In this document: positions 9,688 to 18,881 of the stretch, in pieces | Position numbering within the stretch: position 1 is the stretch's first letter | How the letters are laid out: the number at the start of each line of letters is the position of its first letter | Source of the DNA: an uncultured Spirochaetia bacterium | GTDB taxonomy: Bacteria > Spirochaetota > Spirochaetia > SZUA-6 > Bin103 | NCBI GenBank assembly: GCA_958296075.1 | Contig: CATQHW010000002.1 | Coordinates: 806,001-870,000 of the forward strand | DNA: 64,000 nucleotides | Reading direction: 5' to 3' | The notes under the pieces: generated by a model | Databases searched by the model: none | The model's input: only the letters and a program-made list of their open reading frames with translations | What the model was told of the DNA's origin: nothing | Position numbers and translations under genes: made by a program

Positions 9688-10654
9688 CCGGCCCCCGGCC
9701 GACCCGCCGGCGGAGCTGCGGCGGGCAGAGGTATTGCGGCGCATGTGGCTGATCCGTCACTTCGAGGAGGCGGCGATTCGCCTGTACGGCGAAGGCCGCT
9801 ACCGGGGCTCGACCCATCCGTATATCGCCCAGGAGGCGACCGCGCTGGCCGTGTGCGCAGCGCTGCGCCCGACCGATACGGTGCTGGCCACCTACCGCGG
9901 CCACGGCGCGGCGATCGCCGCCGGCTGCGACGTGACCGCCATGGTGGCGGAGCTGTTGGGCAAGGAGAGCGGCCTGTGCAAGGGCAAGGGCGGCTCCATG
10001 CATTTCAGCCACGTCGGCGATCGTCTGTTCGGCTGCAACGCCATCGTCTCCGGCCAGATTCCGATGGCCGGCGGCATCGCCCTGGCCACGCGTATCGACG
10101 GCGGCGACGCGGTCACGGTCGCGTTCTTCGGGGACGGCGCCTCCTGCGAGGGGGTGTTCTACGAGACCCTGAACATGGCCGCGCTCTGGAAGCTGCCACT
10201 GCTCCTGGTGTGCGAGAACAATGAGTACGCGATCTCCACCCATTACACGCAGGCGCTGAGCGTGGCGCGCATCTCCGACCGGGCGCGGGGATTCGGGCTG
10301 CCGGGCGTCCACGTGGACGGCTGCGACTACGACGCCGTGCACGACGTAGCGGCTCAGGCGGTCGAACGAGCGCGGGCCGGCGACGGCCCCACGCTGATCG
10401 AGGCCAAGACCGTCCGCTGGACCCGGCACAGCGCCGTGGCGGCCGGCGGTTCGAGCGAGGGCGCCGAGCGGTGGCGGGAGACCGATCCGATCCCGCGCTT
10501 CACCAAGCTGGCGATCGCCGAGGGGGCGTTGGACGAAGCGGCGGCCGAGCGCATCCGCGGCGAGGCGCAGGCGGAGGTCGAGCGCGCCGTCGAGGCGGCG
10601 ATCGCCGCGCCCTTTCCGCCGCTTTCGGCATTGACCGCCGACGTGTTCGCCTGA
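9674..10654 (+). CDS. 2-oxoacid dehydrogenase E1 component, alpha subunit
   Basis: A 326-residue E1 alpha of the pyruvate/acetoin/branched-chain group. The thiamin-diphosphate motif runs from GDG (residues 153-155) to the paired asparagines of VCENNEYA about 28 residues later. The ELLGKESGLCKGKGGSMH block near residue 100 and the TYRGHG block are family hallmarks. It starts at a GTG that lies inside the beta-subunit gene (14-bp overlap), so the two subunits are translationally coupled. The genes after it (lipoyl protein, cupin, epimerase, SDR, enolase-superfamily enzyme) suggest that the substrate is a 2-oxo acid made during sugar or sugar-acid breakdown rather than only pyruvate. That is inference. 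Confidence 0.93.
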   Translation: MPSADRPPADPPAELRRAEVLRRMWLIRHFEEAAIRLYGEGRYRGSTHPYIAQEATALAVCAALRPTDTVLATYRGHGAAIAAGCDVTAMVAELLGKESGLCKGKGGSMHFSHVGDRLFGCNAIVSGQIPMAGGIALATRIDGGDAVTVAFFGDGASCEGVFYETLNMAALWKLPLLLVCENNEYAISTHYTQALSVARISDRARGFGLPGVHVDGCDYDAVHDVAAQAVERARAGDGPTLIEAKTVRWTRHSAVAAGGSSEGAERWRETDPIPRFTKLAIAEGALDEAAAERIRGEAQAEVERAVEAAIAAPFPPLSALTADVFA

Positions 10655-10659
10655 CGCGC

Positions 10660-11142
10660 ATGGTAGAGGCCGTCATCCCCAAGCTGGACGAAACGACGGA
10701 GGCCGCCACCGTCGAGCGCTGGCTGGTGCAGGAGGGGGAGCGAGTGGAGCAGGGGCAGGCGATCTGCGAGGTGGAGACCGACAAGGCGCTGGTCCAGGTC
10801 GAAGCCCCGGCCGCAGGCACCCTGCGGCGTCAGCTCGTAGCGGCGGGAACCGAGGTGCCGCCGCTGACCGTCGTCGCGCTGGTGGGCGATCCGGGCGAGC
10901 CGATCGCGGAGGTCGACCCGTTCGCCCGTACCGGCGGCGGAGCGCAGTCCGCCGCGCCGGCCGCCGGCGCTCAGGCTGGCGTATCGCCGGCCGGCGCGTC
11001 GCCGGCCCCGGCGGGACCGATCGCCTCGCCGCGCGCGAGGCGGCTGGCCGAGGAACTGGGCGTCGACCTGCGGACCGTCACCGGCACCGGGCCGGGCGGC
11101 AAGATCACCGATCGAGACGTACAGCGGGCGGCCGGCTCATGA
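10660..11142 (+). CDS. Short E2-like protein: lipoyl domain plus E1/E3-binding domain, no acyltransferase domain
   Basis: A 160-residue protein with residues 1-~78 forming a lipoyl/biotinyl domain; the attachment lysine is K42 in VETDKALVQ. An Ala/Pro/Gly-rich linker (~90-118) leads to a peripheral-subunit-binding domain (~119-156: ASPRARRLAEELGVDL and GTGPGGKITDRDV). A normal E2 is ~400 residues and continues into a catalytic acyltransferase domain with an H-x3-D-G motif. Here the frame stops right after the binding domain, and the stop overlaps the next ATG by 4 bp, so this end is designed rather than broken. It could carry acyl groups from the E1 pair to another acceptor. The start is 5 bp after the E1 alpha stop. 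Confidence 0.88.
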   Translation: MVEAVIPKLDETTEAATVERWLVQEGERVEQGQAICEVETDKALVQVEAPAAGTLRRQLVAAGTEVPPLTVVALVGDPGEPIAEVDPFARTGGGAQSAAPAAGAQAGVSPAGASPAPAGPIASPRARRLAEELGVDLRTVTGTGPGGKITDRDVQRAAGS

Positions 11143-11495
11143 ATCGGGCGAGCGCACCGGTCTTCTTCGACGCGGCGGCCATCGCATGGCAGGCGCACCC
11201 GCTGTTCCCGCAGATCGACATCAAGGACCTGCAGCCGGGAGCCGTCCATCCGGCGGGCGCATTCAGCCTGATGCGCGTCAGGGTCGCGGCCGGCGGCCGC
11301 ATCGATCCGCACACCCATCCCGTGGAGACGGAGACCGCCTGCCTGCTGGGGGGCTCCGCGCGGTTGCTCTGCGACGGAGCCACGACCGAGCTGCGCGCCG
11401 GCGGCGGCGTCTCCATCCCGCCCGGCCTGGAACACTCGCTGGAAGCCGACTCGGAGGTAGAGCTGCTCGCCATCCATACCCCGCCGCTGCGCTGA
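11139..11495 (+). CDS. Single-domain cupin protein
   Basis: 118 residues forming one conserved double-stranded beta-helix (cupin_2). Motif 1 is visible as RIDPHTHPVETETACLLGG (residues ~54-72), with two histidines and a glutamate as probable metal ligands. Motif 2 is GGGVSIPPGLEHSLEA (~88-103), supplying another histidine. It overlaps the E2-like gene by 4 bp (ATGA) and is followed 16 bp later by an epimerase-family gene. Such small cupins often act as sugar isomerases or as sensors/regulators in sugar operons. Which applies here cannot be decided from sequence. Confidence 0.85.
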   Translation: MNRASAPVFFDAAAIAWQAHPLFPQIDIKDLQPGAVHPAGAFSLMRVRVAAGGRIDPHTHPVETETACLLGGSARLLCDGATTELRAGGGVSIPPGLEHSLEADSEVELLAIHTPPLR

Positions 11496-11511
11496 GCGCG
11501 CGCCGATCCGG

Positions 11512-12387
11512 GTGGATGCGCTCCGGCGTCACGTCGGTTACACTGCCGGCATCGAACTCAAGCTGGCCGGCGCGGACTTCACGTTCCCCCTGCTGTCGCA
11601 TGACGACTCGCTCAGGCTGATCGCCATGCTGGGGCTGACCGGCGTCGACATAGGGCTGTTCGAGGAACGCTCGCACCTCTACCCCAGCCGCGTGCTGGCG
11701 AACCCCGGGGCGTCCTCGGCCGACTTGGCATCCCGCGTGACCGACAAGGGACTCGCCATCGCCGACATCTTCCTGCAGACCGCCGGCTTCGACGTCATGA
11801 CGGTGAACCATCCCGACGCGGCCCAACGGCGCGGCTCGCGGGAGCTGTTCGAACGCACGCTGGAGTTCGCGCAGCTCTGCGGCGCCGGCCACCTGACGAT
11901 CCTGCCGGGGATCGCCTTTGAAGGGGAATCATCCGAAACGTCGCTGGCGCGCGCGGCCGAGGAGCTGGCGTGGCGGCTGGAACGGGCGGCCGGCACCGGG
12001 GTCACGGTCAGCGTCGAGGCGCACGTCGGCTCGATCGTCCCGAATCCCGGCGCGGCGCTGCGCTTGGTGAAGATGACGCCGGGGCTCACCCTCACCCTGG
12101 ACTACACGCACTTCACCCGCGACGGATTGCCCGACGCCGAGGCGGAGAAGCTGGTGCCGCACGCCTCCCACTTCCACGCCCGCGGCGCGGCACGGGGACG
12201 GCTGCAGGTCAAGTTCACGGAGAACGTCATCGATTACGCGCGCGTGCTGCGCGCGCTGGACGCGGCCGACTACCAGGGGTGGGTCGGCGTCGAGTACGTC
12301 TGGCAGGACTGGGAGCGCAACAATGAGGTCGACAACGTGTCGGAGACGATCCTGATGCGCGACTTCCTGCTGGCCAACGCTCCGTAG
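11512..12387 (+). CDS. Sugar phosphate isomerase/epimerase family TIM-barrel protein
   Basis: A 291-residue protein of the xylose-isomerase-like (AP_endonuc_2) superfamily. Barrel strands are evident from LIAMLGLTGVDIGLF, the conserved early strand. They continue with HLTILPGIAF, VSVEAHVGSIVPNPG (a metal-ligand Glu/His strand) and TLDYTHFTRDG, and end with GWVGVEYVWQDW. A GTG start is used; no strong Shine-Dalgarno sequence precedes it and the first ~15 residues are poorly conserved, so the start may be slightly internal. It lies in the tight plus-strand catabolic run, 7 bp before the SDR gene. The probable reaction is isomerisation or epimerisation of a sugar or sugar acid, but the substrate is unknown. 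Confidence 0.87.
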   Translation: MDALRRHVGYTAGIELKLAGADFTFPLLSHDDSLRLIAMLGLTGVDIGLFEERSHLYPSRVLANPGASSADLASRVTDKGLAIADIFLQTAGFDVMTVNHPDAAQRRGSRELFERTLEFAQLCGAGHLTILPGIAFEGESSETSLARAAEELAWRLERAAGTGVTVSVEAHVGSIVPNPGAALRLVKMTPGLTLTLDYTHFTRDGLPDAEAEKLVPHASHFHARGAARGRLQVKFTENVIDYARVLRALDAADYQGWVGVEYVWQDWERNNEVDNVSETILMRDFLLANAP

Positions 12388-12394
12388 ACAAGCC

Positions 12395-13144
12395 ATGCGC
12401 GTCGACGGCAGGGTCGCGATCGTCACCGGCGCGGCGCGGGGCATCGGCGCCGCGATCGCCGAGACGCTGGCCGGCGCCGGCGCCTCGGTGGTGGTCAGCG
12501 ATCTCGACGCCGAGCTGGGTCAGGCGCAGGCGTCCCGCATACGCGATGGCGGCCGCCGCGCGGACGCGATCGCCGCCGACGTCAGCCGGCCGGCCGAGTG
12601 CGACCGGCTGGCCGCGGAGACCGAACGGCGCCACGGCGCGGTCCACATCCTGGTCAACTGCGCCGCCATCTGCCCGCGCATCGACATCCCCGACATGACC
12701 GAACCCGACTACGACCGCATCATGGACACCAATCTCAAGTCGGTCTACTTCCTGAGCCGGGCCGCCGGCCGGGCCATGCGGCGCGCCGGCTGGGGCCGCA
12801 TCGTCAACATGACGTCGGTCGGCGCGCGCACCGGCGGCATGCACCGCGTCACCGTCTACGCGGCCAGCAAGGCGGCGATCATCTCGATGACCAAGGGGTT
12901 CGCGCGTCACCACGCTCCCGACGGCATCCTGGTGAACGCGGTCGCGCCGGGCGCCGTGGACACGCGGCTGATCCGCATGCTGCCGCCGGAGGACCGGCAG
13001 GCGACCATCGACGCGATCCCGCTGAGGCGGCTCAGCGAACCCCACGAGATAGCGCGGGCGGTACTGTTCCTCGCCTCGGAAGAGAACACCTACATCACCG
13101 GGGCCACCACCGACATCAACGGCGGCTCCTTCATGCCGGACTGA
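12395..13144 (+). CDS. SDR family NAD(P)-dependent oxidoreductase
   Basis: A classical 249-residue short-chain dehydrogenase. The nucleotide-binding TGAARGIG motif is at residues 11-18. NCAAIC replaces the usual NNAG. The catalytic Ser is in NMTSVG, and the Tyr-x3-Lys pair is VYAASKAA near residue 154. The C-terminal ITGATTDINGG motif is typical of the 3-ketoacyl-ACP-reductase/sugar-dehydrogenase branch. The Asp in VVSDLDAE at the end of beta strand 2 favours NAD over NADP. It sits between the epimerase and the enolase-superfamily gene, so oxidation of a sugar or sugar acid is more likely than fatty-acid synthesis. Confidence 0.92.
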   Translation: MRVDGRVAIVTGAARGIGAAIAETLAGAGASVVVSDLDAELGQAQASRIRDGGRRADAIAADVSRPAECDRLAAETERRHGAVHILVNCAAICPRIDIPDMTEPDYDRIMDTNLKSVYFLSRAAGRAMRRAGWGRIVNMTSVGARTGGMHRVTVYAASKAAIISMTKGFARHHAPDGILVNAVAPGAVDTRLIRMLPPEDRQATIDAIPLRRLSEPHEIARAVLFLASEENTYITGATTDINGGSFMPD

Positions 13145-13174
13145 TCCGGCCGCGTCAGGGATAAGTGAGGTGAG

Positions 13175-14305
13175 ATGAAGATCGTCGACGTGCGCGCCTA
13201 TCCGCAGCGCTATCAGGAGCCCAACGACCGCATGATGTGGCGTCACGTCACCTTGGCCCGCATCACCACCGACAGCGGTCACGTCGGCTGGGGCGAGTGC
13301 ATTTCGCAGTGGCCGGAGGCCGCGCTGGCGGTCAAGGTGCTGATCGAGCAGGGACTGGGCCGCGTACTGCTGGGCGGCAACCCGCTCGACAACGGCGCGC
13401 TGTTCGCCACCATGAAGGCGCACGACTGGTGGTACGGTGACACCGGCATGGCCAACTTCGCGGTCAGCGCCCTGGACGTCGCCTTGTGGGACCTCAAGGG
13501 CAAGATCCTGGGTCAGCCGGTGCACCGACTGCTCGGCGGCAAGGTGCACGACCGCCTCCGCGCCTGCGCCAGCACCCATCCCTCCAAGGCCGACCTGCAG
13601 GACCTGGCGGACGAGCTGGCCGCGCACGCCGGCGACGGCTACACGGCGGTGAAGGTCGGCTTCGGCAAGGCCGGAGAGGCCGCGCTCGGCGTCGACCCCA
13701 AGCGCGACGTCGCCTACGTGCGCACCGTCCGGCAGACGATCGGCGATGACGTCGACTTCATCGTCGACGTCGGCCACAAGACCCGTTGGGACTACGCCGG
13801 CGGCGTGCGCATGGCGCGAGCGTTCGAGGAATACCGCCTGCGCTGGCTGGAGGACCCCTTCCAGCCCTCCGACATCGCCGCCTACCGCCACCTGCGGGAG
13901 GCGATTCAGACCCAGATCGGGGCCGGCGAGCGCTCGTGGCAAGCCTCCGACTACCGGCGGTTGATCGAACTGGGCGTCGCCGACGTCTATCTGGTCGATC
14001 CGGGCCGCGCCGACGGCATCACCGGCTACAAGCAGGTGATGGACCTCACGGCGCAGGCGCATCTTTACTTCAACGCCCACTCCTGGAGCAGCGCCATCAA
14101 TACCGCCGCAGCCATGCACGCCACTGCGACCGGCACCAACTACATCGTCTTCGAGCTCAAGCCGGAGCCGGGCCCGATGCAGCACGAGTTGGTCCGGGAG
14201 CCGTTCGAGCAGCGCGACGGCTGGGTGACGGTGCCGGACAGCCCCGGTCTGGGGGTGGAGATCGACGAGGCGGTGGTGGAACGGTATGGGTTCACTGCGG
14301 TGTAG
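13175..14305 (+). CDS. Mandelate racemase/muconate lactonizing enzyme family protein
   Basis: A 376-residue enolase-superfamily enzyme. The N-terminal capping domain is followed by a barrel with YTAVKVGFGK (K-x-G instead of the K-x-K seen in some subgroups). The metal ligands are Asp in FIVDVGHK, Glu in RWLEDPF and Glu in IGAGERSW, and a His is present in FNAHSWSSAINTAA. An AAGTG-to-AGGTG-type site precedes the ATG. This family abstracts the alpha-proton of carboxylate substrates, most often to dehydrate sugar acids. Within this operon it is the best candidate for producing the 2-keto-3-deoxy sugar acid that downstream enzymes would handle. Substrate unknown. Confidence 0.9.
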   Translation: MKIVDVRAYPQRYQEPNDRMMWRHVTLARITTDSGHVGWGECISQWPEAALAVKVLIEQGLGRVLLGGNPLDNGALFATMKAHDWWYGDTGMANFAVSALDVALWDLKGKILGQPVHRLLGGKVHDRLRACASTHPSKADLQDLADELAAHAGDGYTAVKVGFGKAGEAALGVDPKRDVAYVRTVRQTIGDDVDFIVDVGHKTRWDYAGGVRMARAFEEYRLRWLEDPFQPSDIAAYRHLREAIQTQIGAGERSWQASDYRRLIELGVADVYLVDPGRADGITGYKQVMDLTAQAHLYFNAHSWSSAINTAAAMHATATGTNYIVFELKPEPGPMQHELVREPFEQRDGWVTVPDSPGLGVEIDEAVVERYGFTAV

Positions 14306-14317
14306 GCGCCGGCCGGC

Positions 14318-15589
14318 GTGCGGCGGCCGTCCGGACCGGTGAGCGCGGGCGAGGGGGCCGGCCGCCGTGCGACGGCGGCCGCGATGGACCGGCTGGGTAC
14401 CGAGACGGCGTTCGCCGTATCGGCCGACGCGGCCGCGTGGGCGGCGCAGGGCCACCGCGTTTATCCGTTTCACTTGGGGGACATCAACCTGCGCACCCCC
14501 GTCAACGTCATCGAGGCCGCCGAACGGGCCATGCGCGACGGCAAGACCGGCTACACGCCGGCTCCGGGCATCCCCGAGCTGCGCGAGGCGCTCGCGCAGG
14601 AGATCGGCGCGGCGCGCGGCGTCAGCTACGGAGCGGAGCACGTTTCGGTGCAGCCGGGGGCCAAGCCGGTCATCGGCAAGCTGCTCATGAGCGTGATGAA
14701 CCCGGGCGACGAGGTGGTGTACCCCAGCCCCGGATATCCGATCTACGAGTCGCAGGTCGACTACCTGGGCGGGCGGGGACGCCCCTACGCATACGTCGAG
14801 GAGGCCGACGGCTTCCGCATCGACCGCGATTCGGTCGAAGCGGCGCTCGGCGACACGGCGCGCGTGCTGATCGTGAACGGCCAGCACAACCCCACCGGCG
14901 CGGACGCCACCGCGGAGGAGATCGCGTGGTTGGCGCGGATCGCTCGCGAGCGCGACCTGTGGGTGCTGGCGGACGAGCCGTACTTCGACATCCGCTACGG
15001 CGGCGGCAGCCGCAGCCTGGCATCCGAACCGGAACTGGCCGAGCGCACCGTGATCGGCTACACCTTCTCCAAGAAATACGCGATGACCGGCTGGCGGCTG
15101 GGCGCCGCGATCGGACCGCCCCGGGTGATCGACCTGATCAACAAGCTCAACACCAACCACGAGTCGTGCACCTGCGGGTTCATCCAGCACGCCGGCGTGG
15201 AGGCGCTGCGGGGCGATCAGTCCGGGGCTCGCGAAATCCTTGCCACGCTGCGCGAACGGCGGGACGTGGTGGTGGATGGCCTGAACGCCATCGACGGCGT
15301 CAGCGTCCATCGCGCGACCGCCACCTTCTACCTGTTCGTGGACGTTACCGGCGTCTATCGACGGCTCGGCTACGACGACCCGCACGCCTTTCGCACCGAC
15401 GCGCTGCGCGAAACCGGCGTGTCGTTCTGCTCGCGCACCCACTTCGGGCGCCCGCTCCCCGGCGAGCGGCGGACGTACGTGCGCTTCGCCTACTCCGGCA
15501 TCGACGCGGCCGATGCCGAGGAGGGGCTGGCGGCGCTCAAGGCGTATTGGGAGCGCCAGGTCACCGGCCTGCGGCGGACTACGGGATGA
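14318..15589 (+). CDS. Pyridoxal-phosphate aminotransferase, class I/II
   Basis: Up to 423 residues from a GTG at 14318. The conserved region starts near ATG 14384 ([16 protein letters not shown]), which may be the real start. Fold type I signatures are present: [29 protein letters not shown] (substrate/cofactor loop), [11 protein letters not shown] (the Asp that holds the pyridine nitrogen) and the Schiff-base lysine in [13 protein letters not shown]. It is the last gene of the plus-strand run beginning at E1 beta, 12 bp after the enolase-superfamily gene. Its final 11 bp overlap the convergent kbl-like gene. The amino donor and acceptor cannot be assigned. Confidence 0.92.
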   Translation: MRRPSGPVSAGEGAGRRATAAAMDRLGTETAFAVSADAAAWAAQGHRVYPFHLGDINLRTPVNVIEAAERAMRDGKTGYTPAPGIPELREALAQEIGAARGVSYGAEHVSVQPGAKPVIGKLLMSVMNPGDEVVYPSPGYPIYESQVDYLGGRGRPYAYVEEADGFRIDRDSVEAALGDTARVLIVNGQHNPTGADATAEEIAWLARIARERDLWVLADEPYFDIRYGGGSRSLASEPELAERTVIGYTFSKKYAMTGWRLGAAIGPPRVIDLINKLNTNHESCTCGFIQHAGVEALRGDQSGAREILATLRERRDVVVDGLNAIDGVSVHRATATFYLFVDVTGVYRRLGYDDPHAFRTDALRETGVSFCSRTHFGRPLPGERRTYVRFAYSGIDAADAEEGLAALKAYWERQVTGLRRTTG

Positions 15590-16781
15590 TGCCGCGCCGC
15601 CGGCCCACCCGCGTGAACGCTTCGATCGCCCGGTCCAGATGCGCGCGCTCGTGCGCGGCGGAGATCTGCACGCGGATGCGCGCCTGCCCCTCCGGCACGA
15701 CCGGATAGGAAAAGCCGATCACGTAGATTCCCTCGGCCAGCAGATCGGCGGCCATGCCCTGAGCCAGGCGCGCGTCGTACAGCATGATCGGCACGATCGG
15801 ATGCGCGCCGGGCCGCATGTCGAAGCCGGCGGCGGTCATGGCGTTCCGGAAGTAGGCGGTGTTGTCCGCCAGCCGATCGCGCAGCTCCGTGGTCTCGTCC
15901 AGGCGTTCCAGCACGGTCAGGCCGGCCGCCGCCAGGGCCGGCGGCAGCGAGTTGCTGAACAGGTAGGGCCGCGACCGCTGCCGGAGCAGTTCCACGATCG
16001 GCGCGCGCGCCGCGGTAAACCCGCCGGAAGCGCCGCCGAGCGCCTTGCCGAGCGTGCTGGTGATGATATCGATCTGCCCGTGGACGCCGCAGTGCTCGGG
16101 CGTCCCGCGCCCGGTGGCGCCGATGAAGCCGGTGGCGTGCGAGTCGTCCACCATCACCAGCGCGTCGTGCTCGCGCGCCAGTTCGACGATGCGGTCCAGC
16201 GGCGCGATGTCGCCGTCCATGGAGAAGACGCCGTCGGTGGCGATCAGCCGCAGCCGCGCTCCGGCGGCCTCCTTCAGCTTCGCGTCCAGGTCGTCCAGGT
16301 CGGCGTGCGCGTAGCGGTACCGCGTCGCCTTGCACAGACGGATGCCGTCGATGATGGAGGCGTGGTTGAGCGCGTCGGAGAGCACGGCGTCGCCGTCCTG
16401 CAGGAGCGTCTCGAACAGGCCGCCGTTGGCATCGAAGCAGGAGGTGTAGAGGATGGCGTCGGCGGCGCCCAGAAAGCGCGCCAGCGCCTGCTCCAGCCGC
16501 TTGTGCAGATCCTGGGTGCCGCAGATGAAGCGCACGGACGACAGCCCGAAGCCGTGCGTGCGCAGCGCCGCCGCCGCCGCGTCGATCACCGCCGGATCGC
16601 TCGACAATCCCAGGTAGTTGTTGGCGCAGAAGTTGAGTACCTCGTCGCCCGATCCGGCCGCGCCTGCCCCTACCTGGATCGCCACCCCCTGCGGCGACGT
16701 GATGACCCGCTCGTCCTTGTACAGGCCGGCGTCCCGGATATGCTCCAGGGTGGGCTTAATTACGCTGTCGATGGTTGCCAT
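15579..16781 (-). CDS. kbl: Glycine C-acetyltransferase (2-amino-3-ketobutyrate CoA ligase)
   Basis: A 400-residue alpha-oxoamine synthase, matching Kbl length. ATG 16781 has AAGGAG 13 bp upstream; an upstream in-frame ATG at 16841 would add 20 non-family residues. Signatures include [50 protein letters not shown], and the PLP lysine in [14 protein letters not shown]. It converts 2-amino-3-oxobutyrate plus CoA to glycine and acetyl-CoA. It is 28 bp downstream of tdh on the same strand. Together they make the threonine catabolic pathway, which also prevents spontaneous decarboxylation of the unstable intermediate to aminoacetone. Confidence 0.95.
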   Translation of the reverse strand: MATIDSVIKPTLEHIRDAGLYKDERVITSPQGVAIQVGAGAAGSGDEVLNFCANNYLGLSSDPAVIDAAAAALRTHGFGLSSVRFICGTQDLHKRLEQALARFLGAADAILYTSCFDANGGLFETLLQDGDAVLSDALNHASIIDGIRLCKATRYRYAHADLDDLDAKLKEAAGARLRLIATDGVFSMDGDIAPLDRIVELAREHDALVMVDDSHATGFIGATGRGTPEHCGVHGQIDIITSTLGKALGGASGGFTAARAPIVELLRQRSRPYLFSNSLPPALAAAGLTVLERLDETTELRDRLADNTAYFRNAMTAAGFDMRPGAHPIVPIMLYDARLAQGMAADLLAEGIYVIGFSYPVVPEGQARIRVQISAAHERAHLDRAIEAFTRVGRRRGIIP

Positions 16782-16809
16782 GGGGCGGTTGCTCCTTGCT
16801 GTCGAGGAC

Positions 16810-17838
16810 TTACGGGGTGATGTCCATGACGACCTTGCCACAGCGGCCGGCGGCCATGGCCGCGAACCCCTCCTTGAAGTCGTCCAGCGGCAGCCGGTGC
16901 GTCAGCACCGGCGACACGTCCAGGCCGCTGCGCAGCATCTGCGTCATCTTGTACCAGGTCTCGTACATCTCGCGTCCATAGATGCCCTTGATGCGCAGGC
17001 TCTTGAGGATCACCTGGTTCCAATCGATGGTGGTGGAGGCCGGCAGAAAGCCCAGCAGGGCGATCTGGCCGCCATTGTACATGTTGGCCAGCATGCTGCG
17101 GAACGCGTCCGGACTGCCGGACACCTCGATGCCGCGATCGAAGCCGTTCGACATGCCGAGCTGCCTGATGGCGTCCTCCACCGACTCGCGCGTCACGTTG
17201 ACGGCCCGCGACGCGCCCATGCGGCGCGCCAGGTCAAGCCGGTAGTCGTTGACGTCGGTGACCACCACGTGGCGGGCGCCCAGATGGCGGCAGATCGCCG
17301 CCGCCATCACGCCGATCGGGCCGGCGCCGGTGATCAGCACGTCCTCGGCGACCAGGTCGAACGACAGGGCGCAGTGCGCGGCGTTTCCCAGGGGGTCCAG
17401 GAAGGCGGCGATCTCGGTCGGGATGCTGTCGTGGATCGGCCACAGGTTGCTCTCCGGCATCACTACCATCTCGGCGAAGGCGCCGTCGCGGTGGACGCCC
17501 ACCCCCTTGGTGAGGTGACACAGGTGCGGTTTGCCGGCGCGGCAGTTGCGGCACAGGCCGCAGGTGATGTGGCCTTCGCCGGAGACCCGGTCGCCCACCC
17601 GGTGCAGCGTGGCGCCGGGACCGAGGGCGACCACCTCGCCCACGAACTCGTGGCCCAGAATCAGGGGAGGCTCGATGACGCTGCGCGCCCATTCGTCCCA
17701 CTGGTAGACGTGCAGATCGGTGCCGCACACCGCCGCCTTGCGGACGCGGACCAGGACCTCCTTGGGGCCGGGTTCGGGCTCGGGCACCTCGGCCAGCGTC
17801 AGGCCGGGCCGCGCGGCCTCCTTGAGCAGTGCTTTCAT
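16810..17838 (-). CDS. tdh: L-threonine 3-dehydrogenase
   Basis: 342 residues, the standard Tdh length. The frame stays open far upstream, but ATG 17838 is the true start because residues 1-8 already match the family and the catalytic zinc cysteine falls at C38 ([12 protein letters not shown]), as in E. coli Tdh. The other catalytic-zinc motif is LGHEFVGEV, and structural-zinc cysteines lie in [15 protein letters not shown]. The Rossmann motif is [11 protein letters not shown], and [12 protein letters not shown] is specific for Tdh. It oxidises threonine to 2-amino-3-oxobutyrate with NAD, and kbl follows. The region upstream, shared with the divergent dioxygenase gene, contains a small tandem repeat. 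Confidence 0.95.
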   Translation of the reverse strand: MKALLKEAARPGLTLAEVPEPEPGPKEVLVRVRKAAVCGTDLHVYQWDEWARSVIEPPLILGHEFVGEVVALGPGATLHRVGDRVSGEGHITCGLCRNCRAGKPHLCHLTKGVGVHRDGAFAEMVVMPESNLWPIHDSIPTEIAAFLDPLGNAAHCALSFDLVAEDVLITGAGPIGVMAAAICRHLGARHVVVTDVNDYRLDLARRMGASRAVNVTRESVEDAIRQLGMSNGFDRGIEVSGSPDAFRSMLANMYNGGQIALLGFLPASTTIDWNQVILKSLRIKGIYGREMYETWYKMTQMLRSGLDVSPVLTHRLPLDDFKEGFAAMAAGRCGKVVMDITP

Positions 17839-17855
17839 CGGACCTCCGCGACAGT

Positions 17856-17900
17856 GTAGCGCAGCGGCCGGCAGCGCAGCGGACGGCAGCGCAACGGCGG
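17856..17900. repeat. Three imperfect 15-bp tandem units
   Basis: Three consecutive 15-bp units (17856-17870, 17871-17885, 17886-17900) share the core GCAGCGCA[GA]CGG. They sit 18 bp upstream of the tdh ATG in the space between divergent tdh and the dioxygenase gene. They could be a protein-binding array or simply slippage in GC-rich DNA; the sequence does not separate these. Confidence 0.4.
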
Positions 17901-18027
17901 TTCCGGCGTTATGATCGGCAGCGGATGAGAAGGACCTGACCCGGAGGATCAGCCTGGCGGACATCACCGGCCGCGCGCGTTCGGGCAGGACGCGGGACTC
18001 GCGATCCGAAGCACAGGAGTTGAAGTG

Positions 18028-18858
18028 ATGAGGACGGCGCTGGAAGCGCGGCAGATCGAACGGTACCGGGAGCAGGGCTTCCTGCGCCTGGATCGGTTTC
18101 TCTCGACGGATGAACTGGCGGAGCTCACCGACGCGGTCACCGGCGGCGTGGCGGAGATGGGCGCCGCCAAGCTGGCCGGGGTCGATCCGGACGATACGTC
18201 GATCAAGGACGACCCCGGCACCTGGTACGACCGCGTGTTTCTGCAGCGCGTGAATCTCTGGCGCATCAGCGACGTCGTGCGCCGTTACGTGATGGCGCCG
18301 GAGCTGGGCCGGATGCTGTGCGAGTTGGAAGGCATCGACGGCATCCGCGTCTGGCACGATCAGACGCTGCAGAAGCGGCCATGGGCCAATCCGACCACTT
18401 GGCATGCCGACGGACCGAACTGGTCCTTCCAGTCCCGGCACGCGGTGTCGATCTGGATCGCGCTGGACCCGGCGACGATCCCCAACGGATGCCTGTGGTT
18501 CATTCCAGGATCGCATCGCGTGACCCGCTTCGAGCGGTTCCCGATCACGGAGAACATGGACCAGGTGTTCGAGAACTATCCCGAGCTGGCCGACCGGGAG
18601 GCGGCGGCGATGGAGCTGGAGCCGGGCTCGGCCGCGGTGTTCAACGGCATGCTGGTGCACGGCGCCGGGGCGAACATGACTCCGGGTTGGCGGCGCGCCA
18701 TGACCTGCGCGTACATGCCGGACGGCGCGACCTTCAACGGCCAGCGCAACATCCTCACCGGGGATCAGATCGCCCGCCTCCGGGTGGGCAGCCCGCTCGA
18801 CGACGAGTCGCAGAATCCGGTGGTCTGGTCGCGTACGCGCGCGCCGGCGTTCGCCTGA
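18028..18858 (+). CDS. Phytanoyl-CoA dioxygenase (PhyH) family protein
   Basis: A 276-residue Fe(II)/2-oxoglutarate-dependent oxygenase. ATG 18028 is preferred because AGGAG lies 8 bp upstream; GTG 18025 is directly adjacent. The iron facial triad is visible as H126-x-D128 in [11 protein letters not shown] and a distal His in [16 protein letters not shown], with the arginine after it binding 2-oxoglutarate. The [10 protein letters not shown] segment is typical of the family. Bacterial members hydroxylate varied small molecules, and the substrate is unknown. Its last 13 codons are duplicated 1.4 kb downstream, beyond the DUF4143 ATPase gene. Confidence 0.92.
   Translation: MRTALEARQIERYREQGFLRLDRFLSTDELAELTDAVTGGVAEMGAAKLAGVDPDDTSIKDDPGTWYDRVFLQRVNLWRISDVVRRYVMAPELGRMLCELEGIDGIRVWHDQTLQKRPWANPTTWHADGPNWSFQSRHAVSIWIALDPATIPNGCLWFIPGSHRVTRFERFPITENMDQVFENYPELADREAAAMELEPGSAAVFNGMLVHGAGANMTPGWRRAMTCAYMPDGATFNGQRNILTGDQIARLRVGSPLDDESQNPVVWSRTRAPAFA
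18819..18851. repeat. 33-bp direct repeat, copy 1 (inside dioxygenase 3' end)
   Basis: This stretch of the dioxygenase gene is identical base for base to 20241-20273. Allowing two mismatches, the identity continues through the stop codon. The two copies bracket the DUF4143 ATPase gene and its upstream palindrome. Confidence 0.85.
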
Positions 18859-18881
18859 GTCGGTACATGGCCGCGTTCCGA

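Noticed and set aside
12227..15442. 1071-residue minus-strand open frame across the SDR, enolase-superfamily and aminotransferase genes
   Set aside because: Shadow of three well-supported plus-strand genes; composition is typical of antisense translation.
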